From Thereva unica (Eukaryota > Arthropoda > Insecta > Diptera > Therevidae), in contig OX465281.1 in NCBI GenBank assembly GCA_949987705.1, positions 82,674,543 through 82,738,542 on the forward strand: 64,000 bases of DNA, in the 5' to 3' direction. The position numbers were made by a program, and so were the translations under genes. This document shows positions 1-10,031 of the stretch, one piece after another. The stretch's first letter is position 1. Every line of letters starts with the position of its first letter. The notes below the pieces were generated by a model that saw only the letters and a program-made list of their open reading frames with translations, did not search any database and was not told the origin of the DNA.

Positions 1-770
1 GGGGTGTCCTTTCCACTTCCGTTCCCTGTCTAGCAAGCTAATCTGCCCTACAGTTTCCCCTAATCACACTGTGTCCAGGAACCCAACACAGTGTTATATC
101 AAACTGACTGGCAGTCCACACAGAGACTAGTCGTAGATGTTGTGACGACCGAATTAAGGGTCTTGAGGGTAGACTGGCTATCCGATAGAATACATATATG
201 TATTCTTATGAGGTATATTATTTATCTTCAGCTATTCGAGAGCCTCCCAGATCGCAGTGACTTCCGCTTGGAAGACGCTGCAGTGGTCGAGTAGACGAAG
301 AAAGGTATCTATATTCAATGGCTCGTAAAAACTACCAGAGGAAAATTAGGATGCTATGCTTCTTTGTAAAGAGCACTACTTCTACTACTATGCAGCTTAG
401 GACGCTTCCAAATTTCGCTAAAGGTCCCAGCGACTCCTTGCTAATTACGAATGTAAACGCTCGGCTGTCACCTTTCGGATCCTCCAGTTTCGTAATCTTC
501 CACCAGGACGTCAGTAGCTGTGGGTTACTTAGCCGAATTATATTTAGAATACCCTGATGCTCGGCTGGTTCTGCTGGGAACCAGGAACGCGCTCTTGACC
601 GACTCGGGATTTCCTCCCTCAAACTCAAGCGCCTGGCTATGCTTCCCCAATTCTGGATATGGTTATTTTAAAGAGACCGCCACCGCGGCAGTAACGAGCA
701 GTGCCGGGATGCTCCTGAAGGATTGGGAGGGAATAGTTGGCGTAAATAATACAAAATTATATTGCTTATT
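1..770 (-). pseudogene. Decayed LINE fragments: RNase H-like and DUF4780-like pieces
   Basis: On the minus strand, 290-1 reads through several frames as an RNase H-like domain: SDSQSTLKTLNS, then LGSWTQCD/VPGHS-type and GNC-AD-LA-type remnants, as in LINE or LTR polyproteins with an RNase H. Further 5' on the same strand, 628-332 reads WWKITKLEDPKGDSRAFTF then SKESLGPLAKFGSV, resembling the DUF4780-type domain found in insect retroelement ORF1 proteins. The two parts do not belong side by side in one element, so this is either rearranged or two nested fragments. No intact ORF. Confidence 0.45.
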
Positions 771-1895
771 GTTATTCAAATCAAAACTTTTATAAATAAT
801 GATAATCAATTTCACAACGCAAACATCGAGACTTTTTTCTTTTCATAATTATGACTAAAATAAATGTGTGTAAAACCTTAAAAGAACAGTCACCGGCGGA
901 ATAACATGTAGCATAACATGCACGCGGCGCAACTATTTCTGATGGAAGTGTGATCGTAACCTCCTAGCGGTGGCCACTGGTAACTATAGAGAGAGGATAG
1001 CCTACTATGATCAGGCTAGTCTTCTCCAAGAAAGGTTGAGGTGAGGCTAATAACCTCTCCCGGAAAAAAGAATTATTACGGAACGAGCAACATTTGTGTC
1101 GTTGAATGTAGGAGTGGTACTGGAGGGAGGTTGATTTGTTTTGAAGTCGCATTTTGTCATATCTTTAGCTGTGGCGGTGTTGCTTTGGTTTTGTAGCGGG
1201 GGATGTGACGGAATGTGACTCCATGGCGGGCCAACCTCCAGTGTTTCGAAGTGTGGAGCTGCACCGCTTTTACAGTTGCAAGAGGCCAGGACCGGATCCC
1301 GGTTGTAGAGCCTTTAAAGAAGAAGAAAAAAGTTTACCAATGTCACCATCAAGGAAAGGAGTTATTAATTTTTCCCGATTTTTTTAAAATCGATTATTAC
1401 GGATGTAATGTAGTTTTGGAAATGGAGTCGTTATATTTACAATCACACTTCGCGTCATTTATCTCGATACACGATCATACAAAGTTTAGTAGGACATTTA
1501 AAAAATTGAGTGCTCAGTACAATTTACCATAGTAAACAAAGACAAATGTACTGCCTCGTGTAGGTCCTCCTGTTGATAGAGTTGGACATGAATTTATATA
1601 AAAAAACAAAGTCTACCTTGACTTATTTTGTCGAAGGAATAACGTATAGTACCGTCAGTGAGCGACAACAGAGAGTTCTTGAGACAAGACACCCTCTTGC
1701 GTTGCGCTTTTATTTCTCAGAATGGCAAAAAACAATACTGTTGCGGCGACAGCTTCCAAAGATTATCACATAAAAAAATTTACAGAATTTTAAAGATTAA
1801 TAAGTTATAAAAAATTTTACTGCCCTGTCTACGCGGTGATTTACTTACTGTACATTCTTCCATTCCATTTACTTTAATGATTGCTTGGTTTATAT
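771..1895. other. No recognised gene
   Basis: AT-rich sequence with scattered short ORFs. Around 1190-1330 there is a higher-GC stretch ending in a GAAGAAGAA run on the + strand, which looks like the 3' end of a LINE, but I cannot assign a family. A 105-residue ORF at 1215-1532 resembles nothing I know. Confidence 0.4.
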
Positions 1896-2690
1896 TAGAG
1901 ATGCGCCGAATATGGGTTCACCGAATACGAATATTCGGCCAAATGTTCGGTCAAAAATGTACCGAACCGAACATTCGGCCGAATTATTCGGTTCATTTTT
2001 GCGCAGTAAATTGGTTCATATTAAGTCGAGGAAGCGCTCTCGTGCTAGCTTGGTTCACTCACTCAATTCGCCGCTCTTTTTTTATTCCGATATCCCGCAC
2101 GATAGAGTTATCGCCAAAAAAAGGACTAAAGCAAGAATGTGGGGAAATCACAACTCCATAAACATTGAGGCCCTACACATATGAGTCGACTAATTTCCGA
2201 TCCCAGTTTCAAACTGGTTCACCATTATCACGCTCGCAACCAGTTTGCAACCTAATTGAAACCTTTGTCCACACACAAAGATGGCAATTTGTTCTGTGCT
2301 CACGAAGATTTTGTCGAATAAACTTTGATACGTACAAATGCAACCACGAAACTGAAACTGGTGACATTTCCAAGCGTACATGCGTTGCATTCGTTGACAG
2401 ACAATATAGAAGTGTGTGTATTCAAATGCGATTTGACGAAATATTCCGTGATTCGTGCAGCGCAAATGTCGGTCTACTTGCAACTTTTTCTGTTTTGTCG
2501 CATTGGACATAGTACACACAATCATACACTCGTTACTTAGACTTTTGGGTTATGTTTAAAAGCCGGGGCGGAATGCAACTACGCAATTAGTTGTGGAACC
2601 GCTGAATGCAACGCAGGTGCGCATGTCTGTCACCAGTTTGTTATTGCTTCCGACCGGCAAGAACCGTTGCACGCATGCAGTTGCAAGTTA

Positions 2691-3059
2691 GGGCCTTTTC
2701 GTAAACGTCAAAGCAACAGAGCAACTGAGCAACAACGCATCGGCAACAAAGCAGCGCAAACTTCTTTTCGCATTACGTATGCGGTACATCAGTTCGTTCC
2801 TAAACGCAAAGTTTTTAATAAGAGTGAAAACGAAAAATATAAAAAAATAAACATTATAAACAACTAAAGCCAACATTTGTACTTAGTAAGAAACTACTTC
2901 CATCCACTACACAAAAGCATACATTCGAAAATAGCTGTGCGGTTGCTTTGACTGTTGCGCAACAAAATTGAATCTTGTACGTTTCCGAACGAATGACTTT
3001 GCATCATCTGCGTTTACGAACTCGTTGCAAAGCATACGTATGCGTTTACGAAAAGGCCC
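2691..3059. mobile_element. PIF/Harbinger-type MITE, 369 bp, TTA duplication
   Basis: Ends GGGCCTTTTCGTAAACG and CGTTTACGAAAAGGCCC are perfect inverted repeats and are flanked by TTA on both sides (2688-2690, 3060-3062), typical of Harbinger insertion. It interrupts the hAT element. The interior has further copies of CGTTTACGAA/GCAACAGAGCAAC-type motifs but no transposase. Confidence 0.85.
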
Positions 3060-3185
3060 TTACTGTCAAACTTACACTGGGCCTCGTTTCTGTCGATTCG
3101 TGTGTGGATTCTCAATTTTTCAATTTTTGATTTTGTGAATAAATACAGTTACACAAAGAAGTGTTTGTTTCATTTACAAATACTA

Positions 3186-3417
3186 GGTAGAGGTCCCGCC
3201 AAAAGAGTTGATGCCGAGAAAGTCGCGTTTTCCATGCGCAGTAGAAACCCCGCATGCCGTTCCGGTCCCTTAGCCTAGTCGCAACAAATTTCGAAGGGGA
3301 AATTTGAAAATACATAAGCGCATTTCTTATCAATATGTGCGCAATTTTTATTTGTGTGCAGCTTTAATTTCCCCAGCTACGCGCTCCGGCATCAACTCTT
3401 TTGGCGGGACCTCTACC
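3186..3417. mobile_element. MITE, 232 bp, TA-flanked
   Basis: Inverted ends GGTAGAGGTCCCGCCAAAAG and its complement near 3387-3417 extend about 31 bp without a mismatch I can see and are bounded by TA on both sides, as in mariner/Tc1-like insertions. It is nested in the hAT element. No coding capacity. Confidence 0.8.
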
Positions 3418-3572
3418 TATGTAAGGTTCTAGAAAAGAGCCTCTTAAAAAATATTATTTAAATATTCGGTAATTATTCGGCAAACTAAGCGCGAATATTC
3501 GGCCGAATACGATCATTAAAAAATACGCCGAATATACCGAATACGAACATTCGGCGCATCTCTAGTTTATAT

Positions 3573-4562
3573 CAGTAGATTTAAGTATCATCCCTTCAGA
3601 TCTTTTTCTAAGTAGAAAAATGGTAAAGCAAAGCTCCACCAGGTGTTAAAGAAACAAACTCATTCTCCTCCACTTCTCCATTCTCGTGAATTTTTAATTT
3701 ATTAATTATAACGATTTTTTTTTTATTCATTAGAAACCTGGTAAACCCCTCATAACAAAGAGCAATGAGGACCGAAGCAACGGTTGTTAGTAGCCACTTC
3801 GGAAGTCTTGTCTATGGATTTAATTAAAATATATTTGTTGAAAATAAATTAAAAATATTTCTGTTGCTTGGTTGGTTAATATTAGCTTGCACCATCCACA
3901 TTAATCGGATTGATGTGCTCCGAAAACAATTCAAATATAATTTTAGAATAAGCATTATCTACACTTGTATGCGAATTATTCCACGCTGAAGTTGAAAAGA
4001 GATACCAGTGCGTGTATGTATGTATGTCATTCGTATCAGCGGAGCTTTCACTTACACGAGAGTTGGCAGCGAGCAAAAAATTCGGCCTTGATGTTTTGGA
4101 TTTTGTTTGAAGTTAACCTGAAGAATAAACCATTTTATTGTTTTGAAATACTTTTATCTACAATTAGAAACCTAGTGAAAAGACCAAAATAGACATTACA
4201 GAAGTAGAATGTCACGGTTCATGAGTCAAAAATAACGCAAAATCGGCCATAAATGGAGATCAAAATAAAAAAACAGCAGCAGCCATGCGCAACGAACCAA
4301 TACTTGATGTAAAAATTTTAACAGGTTGGTTTAGAGTAGATTAGGTATTGCGGTTCTGTAACTGTATTGAAATAAATTGAAATTGCAGGCGAACAGTCTG
4401 GCCGACTTGGGTTAAAGCTATTGTTAAAGCGCTGTTGCCAGTTTATTATCGCTGAAATTCACTAAACTAAAATCTAATCGAATTTTTTTTTCTTATAATG
4501 CGTCTTACTTACTAAAAGCGATACAGACATCCTGGATTAGATGTAACCCAGTCGGGAATATT
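3573..4562. other. No recognised gene
   Basis: AT-rich stretch between the hAT element and the 5.5-kb transposon. It has only ORFs under 80 codons and no motifs I can assign. Confidence 0.4.
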
Positions 4563-4685
4563 GGAAGCCCTTACTTATGTATTTGATTATTTCAGTCCTG
4601 ATTTGACACTGCAAAGGTAATCGGTTGAAATGTAATTAATACAGAATCCACAACGTCCACAGCCAAAGTACTACTTACATTTTGC

Positions 4686-4718
4686 ATTACATGGTAATGC
4701 AGAGGGTAATGCCTCTAT
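4686..4718 (+). repeat. Left subterminal repeat of the 5.5-kb transposon
   Basis: The sequence ACATGGTAATGCAGAGGG followed by TAATGCCTCTAT is a direct copy of the motif found twice near the right end (ACCTGGTAATGCAAAGAG followed by TAATAGCTCTAT). This is a probable transposase binding site. Confidence 0.6.
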
Positions 4719-5200
4719 GCTTGTCATTTATTTGTTCTGTTCTGTTATTTCTTCGCAGTTTTCGGGAAATCCCCGTTTAAAGTTTTTTGTAAGCAGAAAC
4801 GACGGATACGCGCAGTTCATTCTAGTTCGTTATAGTGAAAGTATTGGAAGTGTTGTTTTAATTAAGTTATTAATTATTGACCTATTAGGAAAACAAACTG
4901 TAAGTACAACTTTTTTGCTTTATACTACGCGTAAAGAACTGAAAAAAAGTGGGTAAACAATTAAAATAAAAAGTAACTAGGGAAAATTCATTTTTTGGAG
5001 TTCCACTTTTATTAATTTGCGAAATATGTAGTAAATAATTAAAGATTGTTGACCGATTTTCTCACTTCATCCAAATAATTGTTTTTTACCTGTGTTTTCG
5101 AACAGGGCCCACATCATGAAGAATGGACGAATTTATTTCGATCCTTTAAAGCTTATAAAAGCGTGCCATTTTATGAAGTTCTACATTTACGAATATACCT

Positions 5201-5740
5201 TATGGTCTATTGATTAGGTCCTAAAAAACAGGGAAATAAGGAACTAAGACGTTCACGGAGTTTTATTGCAGGAATCGGTCAATGGGTCCTTTGAGATGAA
5301 AAAAAACCGCGGAATGCAATTAAATTAGAGGGTGGAAATCGAGGATAGGGGTCAAAATGGACCCTTTTCGTTTTTTCAATATATCTTGCTTGCAAACGAA
5401 GAAAAATTTCGATAAACTTTATATGTATATTTTTTTTGTAGATTTTTTTTTTTACTTTTTTGCTTATAACTTTTTTTGGGTCAGAGATAAGATAGGTAGG
5501 CATTGCTTTATAAAAAACAAAGTAGACAAAATTTGTTATAAAATGGTGGGATTTTTTTTGGTTAAAAATTGACCGCAATATGGCCACTCTAACATAGCTT
5601 TTTCTGGCACAACAATTTCCACCTTCTAATTTAATAGCACTCCGCGGTTTTTTCTTCTCAAAGGAACCATTGACCGATTCCTGCAATAAAAACTCGTGAA
5701 AGTTTTAGTTCCTTTCTATATGACATAATCAATGGACTAT
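5201..5740. repeat. Fold-back element with arms of about 130 bp, nested in the transposon
   Basis: The arms 5201-5340 and 5617-5740 are inverted copies. Landmarks are CAGGAATCGGTCAATGGG and CCGCGGAATGCAATTAAATT on the left, against CCATTGACCGATTCCTG and AATTTAATAGCACTCCGCGG on the right. The 275-bp centre is T-rich and not symmetrical. The 135-codon minus-strand ORF across it is an artefact of the arms. It lies upstream of the transposase start and could affect its expression. Confidence 0.75.
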
Positions 5741-6049
5741 TATTAAAAATATTTCTTTTGACAAATTTTCCAAAAAGTGGTCCCGCCCTGCATGCCGCAA
5801 TGAAATTTTATATAAATTAAATTACATTAAAGTAAGAAATATAACTGCAAATGCAATATTTTTACAATACCGTTTAGAGCCGATAAAAGTGAGCTTGCTC
5901 ATAAATGATTCCATTCTGTTCTTTGCAGGATCTTTCGCTAAAAAAATTGGCACTTTTCGGTAGTTTCCAATTTCTTTATTACTCTATTTTCTGAATATCG
6001 CAAGAAAAATCATTCTCCTGAAATTAATTTATATAATAATAATTTAAGT

Positions 6050-7954
6050 ATGAATAGAACTCTTTACCGAAAAATAAAAAAAGAAAAGGAAGAAATTGTA
6101 AATAGATTAAATGCAGGAAATGTAGAAACACGAAGTAACAATGACATGAACCTCGGTGAAGAAGAAACTATCGATTACGTTTACGAAGGGTTGCGCCAGC
6201 AAGAAAGTACCATTCATCAAGAAGATACAGAATACGTAGAAAATGAAAATATTGAAAACGTAGAAAAGACTAGTAACACCTTAAAAGAAAAACTTAGAGA
6301 ATGGTGTTTACGGTATAAACCAACTCGAGAATTGTGTGAAGCACTGCTTGATATCTTAAGATCTGAAGGACTAAAATTACCTAAAACTATGGAGACTTTG
6401 ACATACAGAAATCGAGAAAAAGTTATTGTTAGAACGGTAAACCCGGGAGAGTACTGCCATTTTGGAATCGAAAAGCACCTGCTGAAAATTTCAAATATTA
6501 TACAGGAATATGAAGAGGTTATTCTTGATGTAGGTATCGATGGGTTGCCACTTTTCAAAAGTAGTGGAAAGTCATTGTGGCCCATATTAGGCAAGGTAGT
6601 TAATATAACAGGAATTAAAGTAATATTAATAGGTACCTATTTAGGTCAAAAAAAACCTGTAAGCGTTGATACCTACTTACATGATTTTATAAATGAAGCA
6701 AAGAAATTAACAAGAGATGGAATTAATATACAAAACAAGAATATTAAATTTAGATTGAGAGCATTTACTTGTGATGCCCCTGCGCGTTCTTTTGTAACAG
6801 GCACATTGGGTCACAATTCATTACATGGTTGTAGTAAATGCAGACAAATAGGAAAAAGCATAAATAGAGTGGTCACTTACAGTACAGAAATTGCAGAATT
6901 ACGCACTGGGGAAAGTTTTTCAAGTCGAAGAGATTTAAATTATCATGCCATTTACTATAGGAATGAAAAAACTGCATTAGAAACTAGGATAAATGTTAAC
7001 ATGGTGACCCAATTTCCTTTAGATCCGATGCACTTAATTGATTTGGGAATAACTAAAAAGATGTTACTTTCAATTGTGAATGGGAAAACAACACAAAAGT
7101 TAAGTGATCTACAAAAGGAGTTATTGTCAACAAAATTGGTTTCTTTGGCGCCTTTCATACCTAGAGAATTTAGTAGAAAACCTAGATCCTTTGACGAAAT
7201 TTTGAGATTCAAAGCAACTGAATTCAGACAAATCGTTCTGTATACAGGAATGTTAATTTTGAAAGAACTTCCTACAGATATTTATTATCATTTCCTACTT
7301 TTATCTTGCTCCTATCGCATTTTAAGCTGTCCTAAAAATTATGGAGTTAATATTGCTACTGCAAATGAGATGATACAAGAATTTGTAAAATGCTTTCCTT
7401 TACTATACGGTGAGAACAGTGTCACATATAATGTGCATAATTTACTGCACATAGTCCAATGTGTAATAGAAACAGGATACATAAATTCCTTTGCGGCTTA
7501 CCCATATGAAAATTTTATGCAGGAGATAAAAAGAAATATCCGTAAACCCTCAAAAATATTACAACAAGTTTTTAAGAAGTACTTTTCACAAAACTTAATC
7601 ATACAGAAAGAAAAGTATTATTTCAGAAAAAAATGTATGAATTTTCAATTAGGATATTTAAGTTCGTCACAGCCAGATAACTTCTGTTGTGTTCAACCTT
7701 TCATCCCGATAAAAATTGTAAGATTTTCAAAAAATGAATCTAACAATAAGTATGTAATTGGAAGACGAGTGCAAAACATAGTAGACTATTTCAAAGAACC
7801 AATTCTTTCAACATCGTTAGGAATATTCCAGTGGGATGGAAGCCTATCTGACAGTGCAGAGAAATTCCGTGTCGAAGATATTTTTTTAAAATTTATGTAC
7901 TTACCCGATGATACTGGCTTTATATTTATTCCAATTCTGCATTACTACATTTGA
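6050..7954 (+). CDS. Transposase, CACTA/CMC (Transposase_21)-like, 634 residues
   Basis: The protein should cut and rejoin the element's ends. The first 80 residues are charged (KKEKEEIVNRL). The core has DVGIDGLPLF (Asp164), FTCDAPARSF (Asp242), a possible zinc-binding HNSLHGCSKC (255-264), FPLDPMHLIDLGITKKMLL (322-340), KPRSFDEILRFKATEFRQ (377-394), NVHNLLHIV (461-469) and YPYENFMQEIKRNIR (484-498, Glu487). Asp164, Asp242 and Asp325 or Glu487 are my candidates for a D-D-D/E catalytic set. This layout is the one in many insect and cnidarian 'uncharacterized' proteins related to Transposase_21. The ATG at 6050 is the first in frame. The ORF is unbroken, so the copy may be young. The exact superfamily is not certain. 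Confidence 0.85.
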   Translation: MNRTLYRKIKKEKEEIVNRLNAGNVETRSNNDMNLGEEETIDYVYEGLRQQESTIHQEDTEYVENENIENVEKTSNTLKEKLREWCLRYKPTRELCEALLDILRSEGLKLPKTMETLTYRNREKVIVRTVNPGEYCHFGIEKHLLKISNIIQEYEEVILDVGIDGLPLFKSSGKSLWPILGKVVNITGIKVILIGTYLGQKKPVSVDTYLHDFINEAKKLTRDGINIQNKNIKFRLRAFTCDAPARSFVTGTLGHNSLHGCSKCRQIGKSINRVVTYSTEIAELRTGESFSSRRDLNYHAIYYRNEKTALETRINVNMVTQFPLDPMHLIDLGITKKMLLSIVNGKTTQKLSDLQKELLSTKLVSLAPFIPREFSRKPRSFDEILRFKATEFRQIVLYTGMLILKELPTDIYYHFLLLSCSYRILSCPKNYGVNIATANEMIQEFVKCFPLLYGENSVTYNVHNLLHIVQCVIETGYINSFAAYPYENFMQEIKRNIRKPSKILQQVFKKYFSQNLIIQKEKYYFRKKCMNFQLGYLSSSQPDNFCCVQPFIPIKIVRFSKNESNNKYVIGRRVQNIVDYFKEPILSTSLGIFQWDGSLSDSAEKFRVEDIFLKFMYLPDDTGFIFIPILHYYI

Positions 7955-8015
7955 CGTAATAAATACTATATGGCTTTAATTCATAATGTATTAATTTTTA
8001 ATTTTAGGTGAAGCC

Positions 8016-9163
8016 ATGGCTGATGAAAATGTGCCTCCGAGAGGGGCTTTAAGGCGAATTAACGCTGCCATTGGTGCTGGGGCTATTTTTGGGGGTATTA
8101 CTTTTTAATTTAATATACCGTGGTCGTCTTAGGGAGTACATTTTCGTTCCTTTTTATTGGGTTTGATTTTGGGTGTCGCGTTACACTTCACGACGAGACT
8201 ACCTGAATAACGAAGATATTTTCATATACGAAGCAAAGCACGCAATTCAGCCATAAGCTGACATGTCACGGAAAGTGAGGTGGCAACCATATTCAAGCCT
8301 ATTTATTATAGTGTCCTCTGCCAAAATTAATATGTGCATTCTTTTACACATATGTATGTGTTCTTTTCTTTTCCCTCTTCCGGATCGATTGTAAAAATCC
8401 TTCTGCCAAATTTTACAAATTAATAAATTTTGATTGGCACATATCAATTTTGTTAAGCACAACTCTAAGGCCGCCACTGCAAACACATTTCACATAAAAT
8501 ATTGGAAAAATGTAATTATTTTTTCATAGAGCAATACTTTCCGACTTGGGTCGAACTGAAATCAGAATTAAATGAACTGAGATCACAAATTTCGCAACTA
8601 AAATCTCAAAATGAGAATATGATGAAGGTCTTCGCTGAAAACAATGTATATTTGAAAGACTTACTTAAGAAAATGACTCCTAAAAAAGCTGATATCTCCA
8701 AATTTCCAATAAAGACAGAAAAAGAACTACAAAATATAGAAAATGAAATAGGGGAGAGGGAGGATGATATTGTAAGTTTTATTTAAATATTACTTTTGTA
8801 CGTAAAATATATGTACATATTTAATGTATTTACAGTTAGCAGCTGTTCAGCAAATAGTTTTGCCATCTAATTTGAAAAATAGATTCTCCAGTCTTTTTGG
8901 GAATAATATCATTTCGGCTTACAATTACGATGGCGTGCAACACAAAAAAGCCTTTAAAGGACTCAAGATTCATGCAATTTTATTGAGTAAGTTCCCAATT
9001 CAAAAACAATTACCTTTACTAATAATTTAAATTTTAAGAGGCTCTATCAGAGACAAGCAGCGAAGATGAAATTATAACTGACATCAAACGATGTTTCAAA
9101 ATATACAAAAACCGCATTCACAAAAACGATTGCTTGGAAAAAAAGCGGAGAAATCAACAATAA
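8016..9163 (+). CDS. DUF4806-type protein, four exons (8016-8094, 8530-8771, 8836-8986, 9039-9163), 198 residues
   Basis: No single long ORF exists, but four exons join in frame into 597 nt (198 residues plus TAA). The first reads MADENVPPRGALRRINAAIG; its donor GTATTA leaves one base that makes GAG with the next exon. The second, after TTTTCATAG, has a coiled coil (WVELKSELNELRSQISQLKS). The third and fourth give the DUF4806 core: FPIKTEKELQNIENEI, SLFGNNIISAYNYDG, KKAFKGLKIHAILL and TDIKRCFKIYKNRI. DUF4806 proteins often accompany transposases in insects; their role is unknown, perhaps DNA binding or accessory to transposition. The last three exons are well supported. The first exon is inferred from phase and spacing and could be wrong. 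Confidence 0.68.
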
Positions 9164-9187
9164 GCCATAGCAGCAGTTATTATGATA

Positions 9188-9283
9188 TGGAATTGTTTTT
9201 ATTTTTATAGAACTCTTTTTATTTTTATAGAATTGTTTTTATTTTTATAGAATTGTTTTTATTTTTATAGAATTGTTTGTTTT
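9188..9283 (+). repeat. Short tandem repeat, about 20-bp unit, four copies
   Basis: The unit GAATTGTTTTTATTTTTATA, or a close variant, repeats four times just after the DUF4806 stop codon. It is T-rich and may act as a transcription terminator or be simple slippage. Confidence 0.75.
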
Positions 9284-9810
9284 TTAATATTGAATTGAAT
9301 TATGTTTATTTAAATTAAACCGAAGTATTTGACTAAACAATTGACTTTATTATGAACCTGAACATCGTTTTTGTCCAAAGTATTTTATCTTTACAAATTT
9401 TATGTTACCACTTGCTTACCGTTAACTTTCTTTAAGGTTGCAATTTCCCGTGCTCTTCATCGAAACCTTCAATTTGACACATTACTCACGTAGCTCTAGT
9501 GGTTTTGGAGACTACGTGCTTCAGTATAATTCACTTTTTTAGCGTTAACTTTGTTTCCGGTACATATTTTGTCGCACATGTCTGTCATAGACGGACGGAC
9601 AGAGCCTTAAGCTATAAATTTACCTTTCCGACGTTTTTCTGTCACATCCCTCTCAACCAATCAGAAGCAATTCGATGTCGCAGAAATTGTTTCTGAGTGC
9701 TTGAAATCTTAAAAAAGAGCGGCGCGACAGAACAACGTGGGATATGTAAATCCACCTTTAAGCTTTTTCTTTGAAAAAGCTAAAAAGTAATGCCACTGGT
9801 AATGGGCAGT

Positions 9811-9980
9811 ATTTACCTAATCATATCTTCGTCTTTAATGTAGTAATATTACCTGGTAATGCAAAAAGTAATAGCTCTAATACATCTCTATTCATTCTTT
9901 TGCAATTTACCTAATCATATCTTCATCATTAATGTAGTAATCTTACCTGGTAATGCAAAGAGTAATAGCTCTATTACATT
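9811..9980 (+). repeat. Right subterminal direct repeats, two copies, 94-bp period
   Basis: Copies at 9811-9886 and 9905-9980 both read ATTTACCTAATCATATCTTC, then TAATGTAGTAAT and TTACCTGGTAATGCA. Their core also occurs once near the left end of the element. They are likely transposase binding sites. Confidence 0.7.
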
Positions 9981-10031
9981 TCTTTTGATTCTTTCTCCTT
10001 TTTACCAGTAATGACCTATGTAAGGCCTTCC

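Larger units (their letters stand above)
1896..3564. mobile_element. Non-autonomous hAT-type element, 1669 bp, with 8-bp target duplication
   Basis: The left end TAGAGATGCGCCGAAT (1896 on) is matched by ATTCGGCGCATCTCTA at the right end (to 3564). Both ends are flanked by the identical octamer GTTTATAT (1888-1895 and 3565-3572), the 8-bp target duplication diagnostic of hAT-type insertion. Subterminal regions are full of ATTCGG/CCGAAT motifs in both orientations, likely transposase binding sites. No ORF inside resembles a hAT transposase (the longest are 115 and 111 residues on opposite strands), so it must have been mobilised in trans. Two younger MITEs are nested inside. Confidence 0.88.
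4563..10031. mobile_element. Two-gene DNA transposon, 5.5 kb (CMC/Transposase_21-like transposase plus DUF4806 gene)
   Basis: The left end GGAAGCCCTTACTTATGT and the reverse complement of the right end, GGAAGGCCTTACATAGGT, form an imperfect 22-bp inverted repeat. Between them lie, both on +, an intact 634-codon transposase (6050-7954) and a spliced DUF4806 gene (8016-9163). Subterminal direct repeats containing GGTAATGCA-AGTAAT occur once on the left (4686-4718) and twice on the right (9811-9886, 9905-9980), as expected for transposase binding sites of CACTA-like elements. A fold-back element (5201-5740) is nested in the 5' part. No clear target duplication is visible (ATT left, ATG right), so the outer boundary could be a few bases off. 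The superfamily is inferred from the transposase layout. Confidence 0.72.

Noticed and set aside
2165..2525. Overlapping ORFs of 111-115 codons inside the hAT element, as transposase candidates
   Set aside because: Neither strand shows hAT dimerisation or catalytic motifs.
5279..5686. 135-codon minus-strand ORF
   Set aside because: Generated by the inverted arms of the fold-back element; no protein signature.
10014..10031. Shared CCTATGTAAGG between the transposon end and 3416-3426
   Set aside because: Only about 12 bases; the second site belongs to the flank of the TA-MITE and lacks the rest of the inverted end.
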